This document shows positions 61,395 to 64,000 of a DNA stretch of 64,000 nt, in pieces (position 1 is the stretch's first letter; each line of letters opens with the position of its first letter). The DNA is from Amycolatopsis tolypomycina (GTDB taxonomy: Bacteria; Actinomycetota; Actinomycetes; Mycobacteriales; Pseudonocardiaceae): the NCBI RefSeq assembly GCF_900105945.1, contig NZ_FNSO01000004.1, positions 5,332,001 to 5,396,000 on the forward strand. The letters are read 5' to 3'. A model generated the notes under the pieces. That model made no database searches and was not told the origin of the DNA. It saw only the letters and a program-made list of their open reading frames with translations. Made by a program: the position numbers and the translations under genes.

Positions 61395-63757
61395 CGCGCC
61401 TCCCGGACCGCGGTCGCGGTCCCGGCCACGGCCGTGACGGAGAACCGTTCGCCGTCGACGACCACGTCCGTGGGCTCGGCCGCGCCCGCCACGAGCGGGA
61501 ACGCGAGGCGATCGACGCGCACCGGGCCGTCGGAGCGGACGACCACCGTGCCGTCGCGACGCTGGACCTCCACCGTGGTCTCCCCGTGCTCGTCCCGGAG
61601 CCGGGTGCTTGCCACGCCGTCTCCCCACTGGACGAAGGCCGGGCCCGTGAGGCCGCCTTCCGCCATCGGGATCACCGACGCCAGCCGTACGAACAACGGG
61701 ATCTGCGCCAGCGGTTTGGCCACCTCGACGTGCCGCCCGCCGTCGTGCACCGCACCGGTCCAGAAGTCGGCCCACCGGCCGGGCGGCAGGTAGACGTGGC
61801 GCGCCGGGTCCACGGCACTGACCACCGGAGCGACCAGCAGGTCGGGCCCGAGCAGGTATTCCAGGTCCGCCGCCCAGGCTGCGGGTTCGCCGAAGGCGGC
61901 CATCAACAGCGGCCGCATCATCGGCTGCCCGGATCGTCCCGCCTCCACGGCCGCCGAGTACAGGTAGGGCATGAGGCGGTAGCGGAGTTCGAGCGCCTCC
62001 TTGACCGCCTGTTCCGCGACGGGACCGAAATCCCACGGAAGCCTGCTCGACGTTCCGTGGAACCGCGTCAACGGGCTGAGCGCGGCGAACTGCGCCGAAC
62101 GCACGTACAACTCGGCCGACGGGGTGCCGGTGAACCCGCCGGCGTCGTGCGTCCAGAACGGCACGCCGCTGAGCGCGTAGGACAGGCCACCCCGAAGTGT
62201 GCTTGCCATGGAGCTGAACGTGGCGTTGGTGTCCCCGCTCCACTGCCCGCAATGCCGCTGCCCGCCGGTGAAGGACGAGCGCGCCCACACCACCCGGTGG
62301 CCGTGGACCTCCTGGGTGACCTCGGCCACGACGTCGTTGAAGATCAGGGAATACACGTTGTGCAGTTCCTTGCCGGACATGCCGTTGGCAGCATGTGCGT
62401 CGACCGGGACTCCTTCGCCGAAGTCGGTCTTGAACGAGCTCACGCCCTGACGGAGCAACGCTCGCAGGATGCCCTGGAACCAGCCGACCGCGGCCGGATT
62501 GGTGAGGTCGATGATCCCGCAGGCCGGCTGCGCCCCGTGCCACGAGTCGGCGACGAAGGTCGACCCGTCTTCGTGCCGCATCAGGATGCCCAAGGCGTCG
62601 GCCTCGCGGAAGACGGGACTCAGGTGGCTGATGTAGGGGTTGATCCACAGGCACACCTGGAAATCCAGCTCGGCCAGCTCTTTGAGCATGGCGTCCGGAT
62701 CAGGGAAGCGGCCGGTGTCCCACTGGAAGTCCGACCAGTGGTCGTAGCGCTGCCACTGGGTGTCCACGTGGATGACGTCGCAGGGAATGCCTCGCTCCCG
62801 TATCCGGCGCGCGACCTGGATCACCTGTTCCTGCGAATCCACCAGGCCACCGGAGTGGGTCTCCTTGGCCGCGTAGCCCGTGGAGATCCAGGTGCCCAGT
62901 GCCCACTTCGGCGGGACCTCGGGCCGTCCGGTCAGCGCGTGATACCGGTCGATGATCCGCCCCGGGTCTTCACCGGCGATCAGGTAGTAGTCGAGCTGGT
63001 CGTCCGGGACGGTGATCTGCACGCACGAGTGAGTGGAATGACAGAGGTCGAACTCGGTCGCCATTCCGCTGTCCACCAGCACTCCATAACCACGGGTGGA
63101 AAGATAGAACGGCACGTTCTTGTACGCTCGTTCGGACTCCGCACTGAACGCGTCGTAGTTCCAGCTGATGATTCGCTGCCCACGCTTGTCGAACTCGGTG
63201 AACTTCTCGCCGAGCCCGAAGAAGTGCTCGTCCGGCTGCGCGGAGAAGGTCTCGTGGTAGGCGACGATCTCACCGGCGACGGCAGACCGGCCGAAAGGCA
63301 GGATCCGCAGACGTTCGCTGATGTCGGTCTCGACACCGTTCTGCTCGGTCAGCAACCGCCCCGTCGAGTCGAAGAAACGCAGCTGCCATGGGTCGAGCAC
63401 GATCTCCGCGACCAGTTCGCCCGCCGACAGCCTCAGCCCGCCGTCGAATTCTTCGATCAGGGCCTCGTCACAAGTTCCCGGCCGTACCAGCGTGGCGACC
63501 GGCGCCGACCGGCCGCGGGTGTCCTGTCCGGGAGCCAAGCGCACCCGGATGACACCGTCACCGGCCGCCACGACCTCGGCGAACAAGGTCCCGCCGGTCG
63601 AAGCCGAAACCGTCAGCTCGAATCCGTCCCGGCGGCGCCGCAGCACCTTCGCCGCGATTACCTGGCACAACCCGTTTTCGCCGACCGCCCGGAGCGGCAG
63701 ATCGACCGGATCCGCGACGTGAATCACCGGCGGCACCAGTGGTTGCTGGTACGGCAT
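61391..63757 (-). CDS. Glycoside hydrolase family 31 (alpha-xylosidase/alpha-glucosidase type)
   Basis: A 788-residue GH31 enzyme close in layout to E. coli YicI. The N-terminal galactose-mutarotase-like domain contains FFGLGEKFTEFDKRG and ISWNYDAFS. The barrel nucleophile is Asp445 in SFKTDFGEGVP and the acid/base Asp509 in WSGDTNATFSSMAS, followed by LRGGLSYALSGVPFWTHD. The C-terminus has beta-sandwich domains. No signal peptide is seen, so it acts in the cytoplasm on an imported or cluster-made alpha-linked saccharide, releasing terminal xylose or glucose. ATG at 63,757 with GAAGGTG. First gene of the cluster operon seen here. Confidence 0.93.
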   Translation of the reverse strand: MPYQQPLVPPVIHVADPVDLPLRAVGENGLCQVIAAKVLRRRRDGFELTVSASTGGTLFAEVVAAGDGVIRVRLAPGQDTRGRSAPVATLVRPGTCDEALIEEFDGGLRLSAGELVAEIVLDPWQLRFFDSTGRLLTEQNGVETDISERLRILPFGRSAVAGEIVAYHETFSAQPDEHFFGLGEKFTEFDKRGQRIISWNYDAFSAESERAYKNVPFYLSTRGYGVLVDSGMATEFDLCHSTHSCVQITVPDDQLDYYLIAGEDPGRIIDRYHALTGRPEVPPKWALGTWISTGYAAKETHSGGLVDSQEQVIQVARRIRERGIPCDVIHVDTQWQRYDHWSDFQWDTGRFPDPDAMLKELAELDFQVCLWINPYISHLSPVFREADALGILMRHEDGSTFVADSWHGAQPACGIIDLTNPAAVGWFQGILRALLRQGVSSFKTDFGEGVPVDAHAANGMSGKELHNVYSLIFNDVVAEVTQEVHGHRVVWARSSFTGGQRHCGQWSGDTNATFSSMASTLRGGLSYALSGVPFWTHDAGGFTGTPSAELYVRSAQFAALSPLTRFHGTSSRLPWDFGPVAEQAVKEALELRYRLMPYLYSAAVEAGRSGQPMMRPLLMAAFGEPAAWAADLEYLLGPDLLVAPVVSAVDPARHVYLPPGRWADFWTGAVHDGGRHVEVAKPLAQIPLFVRLASVIPMAEGGLTGPAFVQWGDGVASTRLRDEHGETTVEVQRRDGTVVVRSDGPVRVDRLAFPLVAGAAEPTDVVVDGERFSVTAVAGTATAVREAR

Positions 63758-63880
63758 ACAGTCACCTTCGCTTCCCGGAAAGGTCCCGAACACGCCGGTT
63801 CGGAAGCTGGATGCCGATGAAGACTGGCACAAGCTGTGATCGAGCGTCCACCCGTTCCGGCTCTTCGATTACCCGTTCTG

Positions 63881-63894
63881 TCGATTCGAATCGA
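63881..63894. promoter_or_regulatory. Palindrome upstream of the GH31 gene
   Basis: TCGATTCGAATCGA is a perfect 14-bp palindrome within an AT-richer stretch. It is flanked by GTTC (63,875) and GAAC (ending 63,907), which also form an inverted pair. It is not an exact match to the StrR site (arms and spacing differ). It lies about 125 bases ahead of GH31 and 80 bases before the possible divergent start at 63,972, so it could be an operator for both. Confidence 0.5.
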
Positions 63895-63971
63895 ATCGCA
63901 ATCGAACGCATCGAAGTCGCTAGATTGGGCGCGAGCACCACCTGCGCCGGCCCTTCCTGGGGAGAAACGCC

Positions 63972-64000
63972 TTGGTCACGCCTCCTGCCTGTAGCATTGC
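63972..64000 (+). CDS. Possible start of a divergent gene, cut by the window edge
   Basis: A GGGGAGAAA ribosome binding site lies about 7 bases before a TTG at 63,972, and the frame (MVTPPACSI) stays open to the end of the window. Too short to identify. It would be the first gene of a divergent unit of the same cluster, if real. Confidence 0.25.

Noticed and set aside
63875..63907. Exact StrR binding site
   Set aside because: The GTTC/GAAC ends fit, but the arms beyond them and the spacing do not match GTTCGACTG-N11-CAGTCGAAC, so it is reported only as a palindrome.

Overview
The window is a high-GC actinomycete chromosome segment, most like Amycolatopsis or a near relative in the Pseudonocardiaceae. 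The evidence is the GC-rich coding style, frequent GTG starts, many 4-base stop/start overlaps, short intergenic ATGAACGA...TTTCATGA repeats of a kind I associate with Amycolatopsis, and a housekeeping set (uvrB, coaE-grpB, a GT39 protein, rpsA, polA, an ANTAR regulator) that resembles, from memory, the order of the mycobacterial polA-rpsA-coaE-uvrB region.

Bases 1-46,800 are mainly chromosomal core with small accessory insertions. In order they hold: a LacI regulator; a RES/Xre-type toxin-antitoxin pair; an HAD phosphatase with an S9 peptidase; TerC behind a yybP-ykoY (manganese) riboswitch; an unusual protein joining an alpha/beta hydrolase to an ABC ATPase, with its permease; an enoyl-CoA hydratase; SRPBCC, S37 peptidase, VOC and YjbR genes; a collapsed vapBC remnant; uvrB; a DUF5685-type protein with a collagen-like tract; coaE; OsmC/TetR; rpsA; a methyltransferase and two tandem GNAT paralogues; a YhgE/Pip system with a degenerate ABC-type ATPase, a TetR gene and a perfect 32-bp operator-like palindrome; an AraC gene beheaded next to an IS110-family scrap; a trypsin-like protein lacking its catalytic serine; an EF-hand protein; polA; a thioesterase; LysR; and a complete branched-chain amino-acid type ABC importer (livKHMGF) closed by a strong terminator. 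A DUF4352-like lipoprotein and a PdtaR-like ANTAR regulator follow.

At 46,968-47,041 lies a tRNA gene with anticodon CAA. Immediately beyond it is the C-terminal remnant of a large serine recombinase. From there to the right edge runs a visibly less GC-rich, nearly all minus-strand block (47.8-63.8 kb) that looks like a horizontally acquired biosynthetic gene cluster. Its genes are an NAD-dependent epimerase, a GT2-like and a GT4-like glycosyltransferase, a luciferase-like monooxygenase, an acetoacetate-decarboxylase-family protein, an SDR, a TauD-type and an IPNS-type Fe(II)/2OG oxygenase, a ThyX-type flavin enzyme, two MFS transporters, a StrR-like pathway regulator, a DUF402 protein and a GH31 alpha-glycosidase. 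I cannot match this set to a known product. A glycosylated, oxidatively tailored small molecule, possibly nucleoside-like because of ThyX, is the best inference. The cluster probably continues beyond base 64,000.
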